Shown here piece by piece: positions 24,133 through 33,247 of a DNA stretch of 40,252 nt (the first letter of the stretch is position 1; every line of letters starts with the position of its first letter). Under the pieces are notes generated by a model that saw nothing but the letters and a program-made list of their open reading frames with translations, did not search any database and was not told where the DNA came from. The stretch is from NCBI RefSeq assembly GCF_009910325.1, contig NZ_SUMG01000021.1, forward strand, positions 1 through 40,252. The letters run 5' to 3'. The position numbers and the translations under genes were made by a program. The DNA is from Isachenkonia alkalipeptolytica (GTDB lineage Bacteria > Bacillota > Clostridia > Peptostreptococcales > T1SED10-28).

Positions 24133-25740
24133 TTACTCCCTACGATAAACCACCTTGCCATCGATCATCGTAAGCTCCACCTGGGTATCGGATATTTCAG
24201 AGGGCCTGACGGTAAACAGGTCCCGGTCCAACACAATCAAGTCCGCAAAATAACCGGGGAGAAGTTTTCCCTTAACATCCTCTTGAAACTGATTTTCAGC
24301 ACTTTTCCAAGTGTAGGCATCCACGGCCTCCTCTATGGTCATCCGCTCCTCCGGTTGATACCCCCCTTCAGGATAACCGTTTTGATCCCTTCGGGTAACC
24401 GCAGCATAAATATTTCGAAAAGGGTTTGAATCTTCCACCGGTGCATCGGTTCCAATGCTGATCAATCCCCCCTGCTGATACAAGGTGTTAAAAGCATAGG
24501 AGGTTTTTGCCAAAGCCTCACCCACCCGTTTTTTCACAATATGCAGATCATAATCCAGAAAAACCGGCTGAGCCATTACCGCTATACGGTTCTTGATGAT
24601 TCGATCCAATTGGTCCCCACTGGTAATCTGATTATGAACGATACCATGACGCAGGGTGTTTTCAGCTTCTCCGATCAGTTTTTCATAGCTTTTTACCACG
24701 CTTTCCACAGCACCGTCACCAATGGCATGGGTAATTACAGGAATCCCGTGAGCCCCAGCCAGTTGACAAAGCTCCCAAAGTTCTTGATCTTTCAGGGCTT
24801 CCACCCCTTTCGTAGTAGGATCGTCGGCATAGGGCCGTCGAAGCAGTGCGGTTCTTCCGCCTAGGGAGCCATCTTTGAAAAGCTTTAGTGAGCCCCGTTG
24901 ATAATAGTCCTGATCATACTTACCATTTTTATATTCACTGTTCAGGTACCTTCGAAAATCCTCAACTCTTTGAAAGTTAAATTGATGCCGATACCGAAGG
25001 GGAAGTTTTTCTTCTTCATATACCTCACGTATCCAATCAAAGGTTTGCTGAAAGTCTTCTCCTGAGACATCACAGGATTGAACCGATGTGATCCCTTGAC
25101 TGAGAACGTATTTCCCCGCTTCAATAAATTGATTTTTTTTCGCTTCCTTATCCTTTTGGGACAGGGCTTTTGCCAAAACATGGGTGGCGTTTTCCGTAAC
25201 CACTCCGCTTAGTATCCCCTGGGGGCTCCGCTCGACGGTACCTCCCGGTATGAAGGTGTCCTCAGTAATCCCTGCCATTTCCATAGCCTTGGTATTACCA
25301 ACAGCCACATGACCACAAACCCGTTCATAAACAATGGGAATATCTGTAGAGATCAAATCCAGATCCTTTCGCCCGGGCAGGCGTTTATCCTCTGCTTCAA
25401 AAAAATCCTGATTCCAGCCCCGGCCATGGATGCCTACTTCCTGTCGGTTTTTTGATAAGTAGTCCCGACCCCTTTCAATCATTTCACCGATAGATTTAAC
25501 CCCCGTAAGGTTGCAGCTGGCCATAGCTTCTCCCAGGAGAAACAGATGCAGATGGCTGTCGTTCAGACCCGGGAGCACGGTTTTCCCTTGAAGGTCTATT
25601 ACCTCGTCATCCCTTCTTCGGTTCTTTACTATAGCCTCAGTACTGCCCACGGCCTCTACAAAGCCTCCCTTAATAGCAATTGCTTCTTCAAACCTTCCTT
25701 TTTCCAAGTATATTTTCCCCTTGATTAGCAGGGTTCCCAT
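24133..25740 (-). CDS. YtcJ-like amidohydrolase
   Basis: Metal-dependent hydrolase of 535 residues in the urease/amidohydrolase superfamily. The HxH metal site is DSHLHLFLLG; further signatures are LKLFKDGSLGGRTALL (metal-bridging region), VITHAIGDGAVE, LRHGIVHNQI and the IGTDAPVEDSNPFRNIYAAV aspartate. C-terminal GKLLPGYFADLIVLDRDLF is typical of the family. I start at 25740, where GGAGGAG lies eight bases upstream; a longer frame to 25788 lacks a ribosome site. YtcJ-like enzymes act on formamide or N-acyl groups, but the substrate here is unknown. Confidence 0.88.
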   Translation of the reverse strand: MGTLLIKGKIYLEKGRFEEAIAIKGGFVEAVGSTEAIVKNRRRDDEVIDLQGKTVLPGLNDSHLHLFLLGEAMASCNLTGVKSIGEMIERGRDYLSKNRQEVGIHGRGWNQDFFEAEDKRLPGRKDLDLISTDIPIVYERVCGHVAVGNTKAMEMAGITEDTFIPGGTVERSPQGILSGVVTENATHVLAKALSQKDKEAKKNQFIEAGKYVLSQGITSVQSCDVSGEDFQQTFDWIREVYEEEKLPLRYRHQFNFQRVEDFRRYLNSEYKNGKYDQDYYQRGSLKLFKDGSLGGRTALLRRPYADDPTTKGVEALKDQELWELCQLAGAHGIPVITHAIGDGAVESVVKSYEKLIGEAENTLRHGIVHNQITSGDQLDRIIKNRIAVMAQPVFLDYDLHIVKKRVGEALAKTSYAFNTLYQQGGLISIGTDAPVEDSNPFRNIYAAVTRRDQNGYPEGGYQPEERMTIEEAVDAYTWKSAENQFQEDVKGKLLPGYFADLIVLDRDLFTVRPSEISDTQVELTMIDGKVVYRRE

Positions 25741-25840
25741 GAACTTCACTCCTCCACCCAGGAAAGCGGGGATTTTTCCCACCTCCATATTTTCACTTTT
25801 TTCTTCGCTACTCTAAAGTATACCACGGCTCTTTCATAAG

Positions 25841-25863
25841 AAAAACCCGGTTATCCGGGTTTT
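25841..25863 (-). terminator. Terminator after the CDF-like gene
   Basis: AAAACCCGG and CCGGGTTTT pair perfectly around TTAT. On the minus strand the hairpin is followed by Us. Confidence 0.85.
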
Positions 25864-25913
25864 CTTTACTTAACCTATTCTTTTTTCCGAAAGATTGAAT
25901 TTCAGAAATCCTA

Positions 25914-26570
25914 TTATCCCTTTTGAAGTTGACTAAAGTTTTTTTGTATTTCTTTTACGGGAATTCGGATGAAATATACCGATACCACAACCACCATAAA
26001 GGGATCCATATAGGGTACTAAAAAAGCGGTTGCGGGAATTAGACTCAGAATAAATCCCAAGGCAAAGCCCACCAAAACTCCAAGACTTGCCCAGGTATCC
26101 ATTAACCATTGATGGGCCTCTGCCTGTAGCAGTGGGGTATGTGTCTTCTTAGATGGATTTCGGAGCAGTACATACACACCGTAACAGGCAATGGTAGAGA
26201 TAACTGCGTATATAAGAGCGTAATTCATGGACGTCTCCCGCCCTCCGTCAAAGAGGGCTGTAACAGCTGTCAACAAGGAGCCGGTCACGAGAATTAGAAT
26301 CACGGTATACTTAATAAACACCACCAGGGTATCCACGTTCATGTTTTTTTCTCTTCCGAACAGGGATAAGCGGATTTTTTCTTTTTTTCTTACCTTACCC
26401 AGGGCCCATAGAGATAGCATCGATAGCCCCAAGCTGATAAAAGAATACAAACCGTCAAATATGATCATTTGAGAGTCCAGTATTGTTCCTAAAATCATTC
26501 CTGTGACAGCAAAACCCAAGGCTCCAAGTACGGACCCCACAATCAATTGCTTTTCATTTTTGACATTCAT
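25914..26570 (-). CDS. Short cation diffusion facilitator-like transporter (COG3965-like)
   Basis: Membrane protein of 218 residues with about six hydrophobic segments and no C-terminal cytoplasmic metal-sensing domain. The second helix contains IFDGLYSFISLG, where common CDF transporters have a metal-binding Asp-x3-Asp or His-x3-Asp; here the second ligand is Ser. The fifth helix has AEAHQWLMDTWASLG. This resembles the divergent COG3965 group of predicted cation transporters, so metal specificity is unclear. The TetR gene lies 81 bases upstream on the same strand and probably controls it. A weak AAAGGG precedes the ATG. Confidence 0.75.
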   Translation of the reverse strand: MNVKNEKQLIVGSVLGALGFAVTGMILGTILDSQMIIFDGLYSFISLGLSMLSLWALGKVRKKEKIRLSLFGREKNMNVDTLVVFIKYTVILILVTGSLLTAVTALFDGGRETSMNYALIYAVISTIACYGVYVLLRNPSKKTHTPLLQAEAHQWLMDTWASLGVLVGFALGFILSLIPATAFLVPYMDPFMVVVVSVYFIRIPVKEIQKNFSQLQKG

Positions 26571-26651
26571 AAATTTCCGAACCCTTTCTTAACTTATTTT
26601 CATATTTTATAGTACATTTTCATAGTGCATAATGTAACTGTAATCCTCCTG

Positions 26652-27248
26652 CTAGGCCGTTGTATTTTCTTCAAATCCCTTCAATATGAATTCAAGCAGG
26701 TCTTTTTTAATCTTATCCACATCCCCGTTATTTCTTTTGAATAAATAACAGGTTTCCGCCGATTGCTCAAGGATCCCCAGGGTAAACTGTACCATAATAG
26801 TGGTATCCGGTTTTTTTCGAAGTTCCCCCTTCTTTTGAAACTGCTCGAAGATTTTTTCCAGCCACTGATAATAGGGATCATATATTGCCTCCCACTTCTC
26901 TAAGGAGTGATAATAGCTCATGCCTGAGTATAAAAACGTGATAATCTGCTGATAATCTTCAGTGATTTCAAACACTAACTCTATCAGTCCCCGAAGAAAA
27001 TCTTTAGAGTTTTCAGCTTGATTCAATTTCTTTTTTTCCCCTCGAGCCATGGCATCCTCAACTATTCTTTCCGCAATAGCTGGGGCCAGGGCCGCCTTTG
27101 AAGAAAAATACAGATAAAAGGTTCCTTGAGCTAAGCCGGCCCTCTGTACAATTTGTGATACCGATGTATTATCAAATCCCTTTTCTTCGATTAAGCTAAT
27201 GGCGGCATCCAAAAATTCCTCATATTTCTCTGATCTATCTTTTTTCAT
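26652..27248 (-). CDS. TetR/AcrR-family transcriptional regulator
   Basis: DNA-binding repressor of 198 residues. The N-terminal helix-turn-helix is FDNTSVSQIVQRAGLAQGTF-YLYF, followed by a helical ligand domain. An AGGAGG site precedes the ATG, and a palindromic operator lies 43 bases upstream. It precedes the CDF-like gene on the same strand, so both could be one operon that represses itself. The inducer is unknown. Confidence 0.9.
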   Translation of the reverse strand: MKKDRSEKYEEFLDAAISLIEEKGFDNTSVSQIVQRAGLAQGTFYLYFSSKAALAPAIAERIVEDAMARGEKKKLNQAENSKDFLRGLIELVFEITEDYQQIITFLYSGMSYYHSLEKWEAIYDPYYQWLEKIFEQFQKKGELRKKPDTTIMVQFTLGILEQSAETCYLFKRNNGDVDKIKKDLLEFILKGFEENTTA

Positions 27249-27290
27249 TCTAATCCTCCTTTGCTTTCTTTACTTTCCCGGGATTATAAG

Positions 27291-27303
27291 TGACTGACAG
27301 TCA
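27291..27303. promoter_or_regulatory. TetR-type operator palindrome
   Basis: TGACTGACAGTCA is a perfect 6+1+6 palindrome upstream of the TetR gene, next to a further TCATTCA half-site. TGACTGTCAGTCA-type sites are common for TetR regulators. Confidence 0.75.
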
Positions 27304-27329
27304 TTCATTTTTATATTATAACATGCCGT

Positions 27330-27363
27330 AAAAAAAAGGGCAACAGATACAACTCTGCTACCC
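27330..27363 (-). terminator. Terminator of glyS
   Basis: GGGCAACAGA (27338-27347) pairs with TCTGCTACCC (27354-27363), using two G-U pairs on the minus strand, and eight Us follow. Confidence 0.85.
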
Positions 27364-27413
27364 TTGCCTCCTTAAATACAGGGAATTTCCCCTATAATTT
27401 AAAAGAAGAAAGA

Positions 27414-28796
27414 TTAATACTTTAACTTCTCCTCCAAATAGGTCTCCAAATCCTCAATTTTAATCCGTTCCTGCTCCATAGTATCCCGGTCCCGTACGGT
27501 TACCGCATGGTCTTCCTTGGAATCAAAATCATAGGTGATGCAAAACGGAGTTCCGATTTCGTCCTGGCGACGATACCTTTTACCGATACTTGCCCGCTCA
27601 TCATAGTCTATGGCAAACTTTCCTGCCAGATTTTTAAACAGTTCTTCCGCCTCGTCCTTCAGTTTCTTGGTTAAGGGCAGCACCGCTGCTTTATAAGGGG
27701 CCAGCTTCGGATGGAGTTTTAATACCGTTCGCTGGTCTCCGTCCACGTCCTCCTCTTCATAGGCATCCACTAAAAATGCCAGGGCGACCCGGTCCAAGCC
27801 TAGGGATGGCTCAATACAATAGGGCACATACTTTTCATTGGTATGAGGGTTCTGGTACTCCAAATCCACCCCGGAGTGATTGCTGTGCTGTCTTAAATCG
27901 AAGTCGGTGCGATCCGCGATTCCCCATAACTCTCCCCATCCGAAGGGAAATTTAAATTCAATATCCGTTGTGGCATTGCTGTAATGGGATAATTCTTCCT
28001 TTTCATGTTTCCGGAGTTTAATACTGGACTCCTTGATGTTTAAGTCCAATAACCAGTTTTTACAAAATTCCAGCCAATAGTTAAACCACTCGATATCCTT
28101 CCCCGGCTCACAGAAGAACTCCAACTCCATTTGCTCAAACTCCCGGGTTCTGAAAGTAAAGTTTCCAGGCGTAATTTCATTCCTAAAGGATTTTCCCACC
28201 TGTCCGATGCCAAAGGGAATCTTTTTTCTAGAGGTTCGAAGGACGTTCTTAAAGTTTACGAATATTCCCTGAGCGGTTTCCGGCCGAAGAAAAATCTCCG
28301 TGGAAGAATCCTCGGTTACCCCTTGAAAGGTTTTAAACATCAGGTTAAACTGACGAATGTCCGTAAATTCTTTTTTCCCGCATTTATCACAGGCGATACC
28401 TTCCTCTTTGATAAAGCTTACCATTTCCTCGTTGGTCCAGCCTTCCACACTCATCTCTTTTCCTGCATTATGAAGATGTTCTTCAATGATCTGATCCGCT
28501 CGAAATCTTGCTTTACAGGCTTTGCAATCAATTAACGGATCATTAAAGCCTCCGATATGGCCTGAGGCCACCCAAGTCTCCGGATTCATTAAAATCGCCG
28601 AGTCAAGGCCTACATTGTTGGGGTTTTCCTGAATAAATTTTTTCCACCAGGCATCCTTAATGTTTCGCTTCAGTTCGGCGCCTAAGGGCCCGTAATCCCA
28701 AGTGTTCGCCAAACCTCCGTAGATTTCCGAGCCGGGGAAAATAAAGCCTCTGGACTTGCAAAGGGCTACAACTTCTTCCATGGTTTTTTCTTTCAC
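27414..28796 (-). CDS. glyS: Glycyl-tRNA synthetase, single-chain (alpha2) type
   Basis: Charges tRNA-Gly. Class II aminoacyl-tRNA synthetase of 460 residues. [19 protein letters not shown] opens the catalytic domain, [13 protein letters not shown] and IACDKCGKK form the zinc site, SFRNEITP is motif 2, and [19 protein letters not shown] is motif 3. The anticodon-binding domain is at the C-terminus (about 360-460, [12 protein letters not shown]). B. subtilis instead has the two-subunit GlyQ/GlyS at this chromosomal position. The start is GTG after GGAGGA. Its own promoter and a glycine T-box control it. Confidence 0.97.
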   Translation of the reverse strand: MKEKTMEEVVALCKSRGFIFPGSEIYGGLANTWDYGPLGAELKRNIKDAWWKKFIQENPNNVGLDSAILMNPETWVASGHIGGFNDPLIDCKACKARFRADQIIEEHLHNAGKEMSVEGWTNEEMVSFIKEEGIACDKCGKKEFTDIRQFNLMFKTFQGVTEDSSTEIFLRPETAQGIFVNFKNVLRTSRKKIPFGIGQVGKSFRNEITPGNFTFRTREFEQMELEFFCEPGKDIEWFNYWLEFCKNWLLDLNIKESSIKLRKHEKEELSHYSNATTDIEFKFPFGWGELWGIADRTDFDLRQHSNHSGVDLEYQNPHTNEKYVPYCIEPSLGLDRVALAFLVDAYEEEDVDGDQRTVLKLHPKLAPYKAAVLPLTKKLKDEAEELFKNLAGKFAIDYDERASIGKRYRRQDEIGTPFCITYDFDSKEDHAVTVRDRDTMEQERIKIEDLETYLEEKLKY

Positions 28797-28849
28797 TGTT
28801 TATTCCTCCTTTAAATTTTCCTTTATCCTTTTTCACTATAAAAATCCAT

Positions 28850-28884
28850 AAAAAAATCTCTCCCCCCTAATCCAACGATTAGGG
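28850..28884 (-). terminator. T-box attenuator terminator of glyS
   Basis: CCCTAATC (28877-28884) and GATTAGGG (28865-28872) pair perfectly on the minus strand around GTTG, followed by GAGA and seven Us. It competes with the T-box antiterminator. Confidence 0.9.
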
Positions 28885-29060
28885 ACGAAAGATGATTTCC
28901 GCGGTTCCACCCTAGTTGATGCCGAAGCATCCCCTTTATAAGTACTGCGACTCCAAAGCGCCCTTCATTTTCGGGTTGCATGGAGCTTACACGATCCTCC
29001 ACTCGCTGAACCACTTCCGAAAATTACTCCTCTTTTTCTCCGCCGCTATTTGATTATTCT
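28850..29060 (-). ncRNA. Glycine T-box riboswitch leader
   Basis: Cis-acting RNA that senses uncharged tRNA-Gly. The T-box sequence TAGGGTGGAACCGCGG is at 28899-28914 and its TGGA can pair with the UCCA tRNA end. A GGC triplet at 28960-28962 fits a glycine specifier in stem I (GAAGGGCGC). The leader starts just after a -10 at 29063-29068 and ends in the terminator before glyS. Confidence 0.93.
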
Positions 29061-29062
29061 TT

Positions 29063-29091
29063 AAGATATCAAAGATCATAAATTCTGTCAA
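29063..29091 (-). promoter_or_regulatory. Promoter of glyS, overlapping the recO stop codon
   Basis: Consensus TTGACA (29086-29091) and TATCTT (29063-29068) are separated by 17 bases. The -35 box contains the TGA stop codon of recO (29088-29090). Confidence 0.85.
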
Positions 29092-29843
29092 TAGTCTCGC
29101 CGGATTTTGCTTAGAAAGTCCAGGCTTTTAAAGTTGGTTTTGTCCAAATGAATCATCATGTACTGTTTCAGAACCGATTCCAACTCCATAATCAGCTTCG
29201 GGTGCACCTTTAATTCTTTCAAGTCCTCAATGTCGATGACCATTAAAAAGTTGGCCAGACGAATGCCTTTTTTCGACAAAGGTTTTGCGAGACCCCTTCC
29301 TTCGGACTGACAGTCCTCACAAAGAAGCCCCCCCTCTTCCATATTTAGCACCCAGCGGAAGGAACTTCCAGTTCCACACTGATTACAGGATTTTAAATAG
29401 GGCTCATATCCGCTGAACTTTAGAAACTGCAATAAAAACCTTAAAATATGAAGGGAAAGTTCCCCCTCTTTGCGTTCCAAGGCTCCCAGGGACTCCTCAA
29501 AGAGATTGAATAGGCGGTTGTTACTCTGTCCCTCAATGGTGACCGTATCCACCAGCTCTATAAAGAAGGAGGCCGCCGAGAGGCTGTCCAGATCTTCTCG
29601 TAGCTTATAATGATTATGGATAGGGTCCACATGGTTTAAGGTATACATGGATTTTCCCTTATAGAGGACAAAATCGCTGTAACAAAGGGGCTGAGCGCCG
29701 GCTAGGTGCTTGCTTTTAGAGCTTCTGGCCCCCCGGGCCATAACAGAAACCTTGCCTAGTTTACGGGCAAATACTGTCAAAATTCCGTCATTTTCCTTGT
29801 ATTTCATGTTTTTCAGCACAATTCCTTCGGTTTTTACCAGCAT
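29088..29843 (-). CDS. recO: DNA repair protein RecO
   Basis: Recombination mediator that helps load RecA with RecR. The N-terminal OB-fold starts LVKTEGIVLKNMKYKENDGI; the helical middle part includes FFIELVDTVTIEGQSNNRLF. A zinc finger is seen as SCNQCGTG and LCEDCQ. Length 251 is typical. It follows era by 9 bases and has an AAGGTGG site. Its stop codon is in the glyS promoter. Confidence 0.95.
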   Translation of the reverse strand: MLVKTEGIVLKNMKYKENDGILTVFARKLGKVSVMARGARSSKSKHLAGAQPLCYSDFVLYKGKSMYTLNHVDPIHNHYKLREDLDSLSAASFFIELVDTVTIEGQSNNRLFNLFEESLGALERKEGELSLHILRFLLQFLKFSGYEPYLKSCNQCGTGSSFRWVLNMEEGGLLCEDCQSEGRGLAKPLSKKGIRLANFLMVIDIEDLKELKVHPKLIMELESVLKQYMMIHLDKTNFKSLDFLSKIRRDY

Positions 29844-29852
29844 AAGTCCACC

Positions 29853-30749
29853 TTAGGAGTCGTCCCGATAGCCAAAATTACGAAGCATGGTGTTTTGGTT
29901 TCGCCAGCCCTCTTTAACCTTTACCCAGAGCTGAAGGTTAACCTTTGTCCCTAGAAACCCTTCAATGTCCTCCCGGGCGGATTTCCCGATCCCCTTAAGC
30001 TTTCGTCCGTTCTTACCGATGATAATGCCTTTATGGCTGTTTCGTTCGCAGTAAATATTCATCTCCAAATCTAGAATGGCTTTATTGGGTCGCTCTTTCA
30101 TGGAAACCACTTCCACCGCTACCCCATGGGGAATCTCCTGCTCCGTATAATGAAGCACCTTCTCTCGAACCAATTCCGCGATAATCGCCCGTTCCGGCTG
30201 ATCGGTGATCATGCCTTCAGGAAAGTACTGGGGTCCTTCCGGAAGGTATTCTTTAATCTCCTCGATCACCCGTTGAAGATTAACTCCTTCCAAAGCGGAG
30301 ATAGGAATAATGGATTCAAAAAGTTCCATATCTTCATATTGTTTTACAATATCTTTGACCGAATCCTGATCGGTTTTATCAATTTTGTTAATCAGAAGGA
30401 TTTTCGGAGTTTTAATCTTTTTTAACTCCTCTAAAATATACTGATCCCCTCCGCCTAAACGGTCGCTCTCATCCACCATAAATAGAATAACATCCATGTC
30501 CCGGAGGCTGGCCTTTGCGGTTTTTACCATATATTCTCCCAGCTCGGTTTTCGGCTTATGAATCCCCGGAGTATCGAGAAAGACAATTTGTAAATTCTCC
30601 TCGGTATAAACACTTTGTATCCGGTTCCTTGTGGTCTGCGGCTTGTCTGAAACAATGGCGATTTTTTCTCCCACTAATTGGTTCATCATTGTGGACTTTC
30701 CCACATTGGGTCTTCCGATAATGCTTACAAATCCTGATTGATAGCTCAT
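29853..30749 (-). CDS. era: GTPase Era
   Basis: GTPase that binds the 3' end of 16S rRNA and aids 30S assembly. G1 GRPNVGKST, G3 DTPGIHKP and G4 NKID are seen in order, and the C-terminal KH domain has GIIIGKNGRKLKGIG. Length 298 is standard. The start overlaps the cdd stop by four bases (ATGA), indicating translational coupling. Confidence 0.97.
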   Translation of the reverse strand: MSYQSGFVSIIGRPNVGKSTMMNQLVGEKIAIVSDKPQTTRNRIQSVYTEENLQIVFLDTPGIHKPKTELGEYMVKTAKASLRDMDVILFMVDESDRLGGGDQYILEELKKIKTPKILLINKIDKTDQDSVKDIVKQYEDMELFESIIPISALEGVNLQRVIEEIKEYLPEGPQYFPEGMITDQPERAIIAELVREKVLHYTEQEIPHGVAVEVVSMKERPNKAILDLEMNIYCERNSHKGIIIGKNGRKLKGIGKSAREDIEGFLGTKVNLQLWVKVKEGWRNQNTMLRNFGYRDDS

Positions 30750-31156
30750 ACTGTTCCTCCTTTATTTTCTAAATCCTTCGGGGTGAAGGACAGAGGTAAA
30801 ATTTCCTCCATGGTATAGGTTTGGTATTCTTCTTCGGATTTCGCCAGAATCACGGTGATATCCAGTCCGAACTCTACAAGTACCTGGCGGCAAATCCCGC
30901 AGGGAGCAGTAAAAGCCTCTGGATCTCCAACGATAGCAATGGTTTTAAAATCCTTTTCCCCTTCAGAGATGGCTTTAAATAACGCGGTTCTCTCGGCGCA
31001 ATTTGTGGCGCCGAAGGAGGCGTTTTCAATATTGCATCCGGTAAAAACTTTTCCGGTGCTTGTCAGTACCGCTGCCCCTACCGGAAATTCCGAGTAAGGC
31101 ACATAAGCCATTTTCTGAGCCTCCAGGGCTTTTCGTATTAATTCTTTGTTTGTCAT
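30746..31156 (-). CDS. cdd: Cytidine deaminase
   Basis: Deaminates cytidine and deoxycytidine to uridine forms in pyrimidine salvage. Zinc ligands are Cys53 (TNCAERTAL) with catalytic Glu55, and Cys86 and Cys89 (APCGICRQ), the three-cysteine tetrameric type. Length 136 is typical. GGAGGAAGG precedes the ATG. The 4-base overlap with era is typical for this block. Confidence 0.96.
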   Translation of the reverse strand: MTNKELIRKALEAQKMAYVPYSEFPVGAAVLTSTGKVFTGCNIENASFGATNCAERTALFKAISEGEKDFKTIAIVGDPEAFTAPCGICRQVLVEFGLDITVILAKSEEEYQTYTMEEILPLSFTPKDLENKGGTV

Positions 31157-31256
31157 ATCCTTCCTCCTTTAAAGGGTTTTTAAGTCTTTTTCATTATTTC
31201 ATCTGACTTCTTTCTTGATTTTCCTTGTTCGGGCTTGTTCCCAGGGTTATCCGATA

Positions 31257-32372
31257 TTACTCCCCTTGGTCCAGTTCTTCTACAGTTAGAATATCTTCCC
31301 TTGAAATTACTTGTATCCAGGTTTGTCCCGGATTTAAGATGATTTCTTCTCCCTCACTGTCATAGTACCGGGTAAAATCCTCTTTGTCGCTTTTCTCCCA
31401 TTGTACTTCCATCACTTCACCCATGGTGAAATAATACCCGCTACCACTGCCTATAGTGTCCATTTCCAAAATTCCGGAACTGGTTCCCGGAATTTGACGG
31501 GCGGGAACAATTTGTACCAGCACATTGGCGGCTACAATGGGTTTTTCCTCATCGTCTGTATGGTTTTCATCATAATGGCGCCGGTCAACATAGTATCGGT
31601 CGTAACCCTGTTGTTCTTCGTTATAATGATACTCCGCCCGGTAACTGGAATGGTAGCGAACCTCAAAATTCTCTGCGGTCTGTCCGCTTTTTAATGCTTC
31701 TTTTTCCTGATGAAACTCATAACCCGCAAAATCCGAGGTTTCACGATAGTTCAATGCTTCTGCAGTACTTCGAATATTGTCCATACTGGTATAAGCATTA
31801 TGGGGGGCCCTACGATGGGATTCTCTCCAGAAAGCTCCGGCACCAGGCCCTGACAAACTCACATTTTGAATCCCTAAGCTACGAATTTCTTCCGTTACAC
31901 GGGAGCTGGCTCCTGCATGGACATAAATTGCATGATATTCCATGGCTTTTTCGATATAATAGGGCCTTGCACTTCGTACGGGACCCATAAATTCCGGATC
32001 ATTCATCAAGAAGAAGGCTAAGTACCTTGTGGCGTTTCCCTCCACGTAAAATTCATAGATCATTTCCGCATCATGTAAACCTGCCTGGGGTCTGGCATTC
32101 GGATTATTATCGTACATAACTCCTACAACCGGCCGCTCCAGTCGCTCCTCATCTTTTTCATAAAGGCCGCTTAAGGGGGAAGGGATTCCCGGTTCTTCCG
32201 TTTCCTCCTCCGAATCCTCCTCCGGTTCCTCTTTTTCTTCAACGCGTTCTTCCTCTTCTTTCATTTCCTTCGGCTCTTCCTCTTCTGTACTGCATCCTAT
32301 TAGAAACATCATCACCAGGGCTAACAGGAGCATCATTATGTTTTCTAACTTTAATTTGTTTTTCAGTTTCAA
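31257..32372 (-). CDS. DUF3048 lipoprotein (YerB-like)
   Basis: A secreted lipoprotein of 371 residues. A hydrophobic N-terminus ends in LIGC (Cys27, lipid anchor), followed by a Glu-rich, probably disordered linker of about 50 residues. The remainder is a DUF3048 domain: RPVVGVMYDNNPNARPQAGL, YEFYVEGNATRYLAFF and GPVRSARPYYIEKAMEYHAI are conserved. Function unknown; YerB homologues are spore-lipoprotein-like in Bacillus. The start is TTG with AAAGGAAG seven bases upstream. It interrupts the dgkA-cdd order found in Bacillus and has gaps of 163 and 100 bases on its sides. Confidence 0.88.
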   Translation of the reverse strand: MKLKNKLKLENIMMLLLALVMMFLIGCSTEEEEPKEMKEEEERVEEKEEPEEDSEEETEEPGIPSPLSGLYEKDEERLERPVVGVMYDNNPNARPQAGLHDAEMIYEFYVEGNATRYLAFFLMNDPEFMGPVRSARPYYIEKAMEYHAIYVHAGASSRVTEEIRSLGIQNVSLSGPGAGAFWRESHRRAPHNAYTSMDNIRSTAEALNYRETSDFAGYEFHQEKEALKSGQTAENFEVRYHSSYRAEYHYNEEQQGYDRYYVDRRHYDENHTDDEEKPIVAANVLVQIVPARQIPGTSSGILEMDTIGSGSGYYFTMGEVMEVQWEKSDKEDFTRYYDSEGEEIILNPGQTWIQVISREDILTVEELDQGE

Positions 32373-32535
32373 ACGTTTTCTTCCTTTCTTTATGGGATTT
32401 TTTGACCCATTCCCTATTTTAACTTTTACTTTGTGCTTACAGGGTATGTATCTTTCTCCCTGGTATGTTAGCCGTCAGTCTTCACACTTAGCTCTCGTTT
32501 TTATTAATAAAGGTTTCTTGATTCCGGATAAGGAC

Positions 32536-33237
32536 CTACCCAAATACCTGAAAAATTACAATCGTAATTAGAAAACCCAGTAATGCCCCTACAATCACCT
32601 CGAATACGGTATGAATTTTACTTTCCACCCGGCTTTGAGATACCAGCAAGGCCATCATTAACGATAGGGTAGCCAGCAACATATTTTCTGAGATAAAGGT
32701 TATGGCGGTAAAAAGAGAAAAAGCCACGGCGGAATGTCCACTGGGCATCCCACCTTTTAAAGCGGTCCCCTTCCCCGTAAGTCCCTTCACAAAGATTACG
32801 GTGAAAACGACAATCAAGAGTGCTATAAAGGTCATATGAATCGGCGCCTGTTGCACTTGCCTTAAAACACCGTAGGTAAGGGGATTGAATCGATGAAAAA
32901 ATATTAGATAAGCCACAATCACTGCATTAATAGCGGCAATCAGCACCGCTCCCGCGGCGACATTTTTTGCGATTTTTGCAAATACATGATATTTATCCGT
33001 AATTAAGTCAATGGCGGTTTCAATAGAGGTATTGATCATCTCCGTGATAATGACCATAGAAATTGTGGAAAACAATAAAAGAATCTCCAGCCGGGAAAGA
33101 TCGAAAAATAAACTCATCACCAGTACAATTATGGCCACACCGAAATGAATTTTCATGTTTCGCTGGGTTTTAAATGCATAAAGGATCCCTTCAAAGGCAT
33201 AATTAAAACTTTCCAGAAGTTTACGTACACGATTCAT
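32536..33237 (-). CDS. Diacylglycerol/undecaprenol kinase fused to a PAP2 phosphatase domain
   Basis: Two membrane enzymes in one chain of 233 residues. The N-terminal half (about 1-110) is a DgkA-type kinase, with the NMKIHFGVA helix, ITEMINTSIETAIDLI and KIAKNVAAGAVLIAA motifs. The C-terminal half (about 125-233) is a PAP2-like phosphatase with GMPSGHSAVAF and SRVESKIHTVFEVI; the first PAP2 motif (K-x6-RP) is not recognisable and the final Asp is Glu. Both could act on undecaprenol or its phosphate. Gap to ybeY is 10 bases. Confidence 0.88.
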   Translation of the reverse strand: MNRVRKLLESFNYAFEGILYAFKTQRNMKIHFGVAIIVLVMSLFFDLSRLEILLLFSTISMVIITEMINTSIETAIDLITDKYHVFAKIAKNVAAGAVLIAAINAVIVAYLIFFHRFNPLTYGVLRQVQQAPIHMTFIALLIVVFTVIFVKGLTGKGTALKGGMPSGHSAVAFSLFTAITFISENMLLATLSLMMALLVSQSRVESKIHTVFEVIVGALLGFLITIVIFQVFG

Positions 33238-33247
33238 GGCTTTTCAC

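Noticed and set aside
32338-32571. Open frame on plus upstream of DUF3048 gene
   Set aside because: It lies in the leader of a minus-strand gene with no domain pattern.
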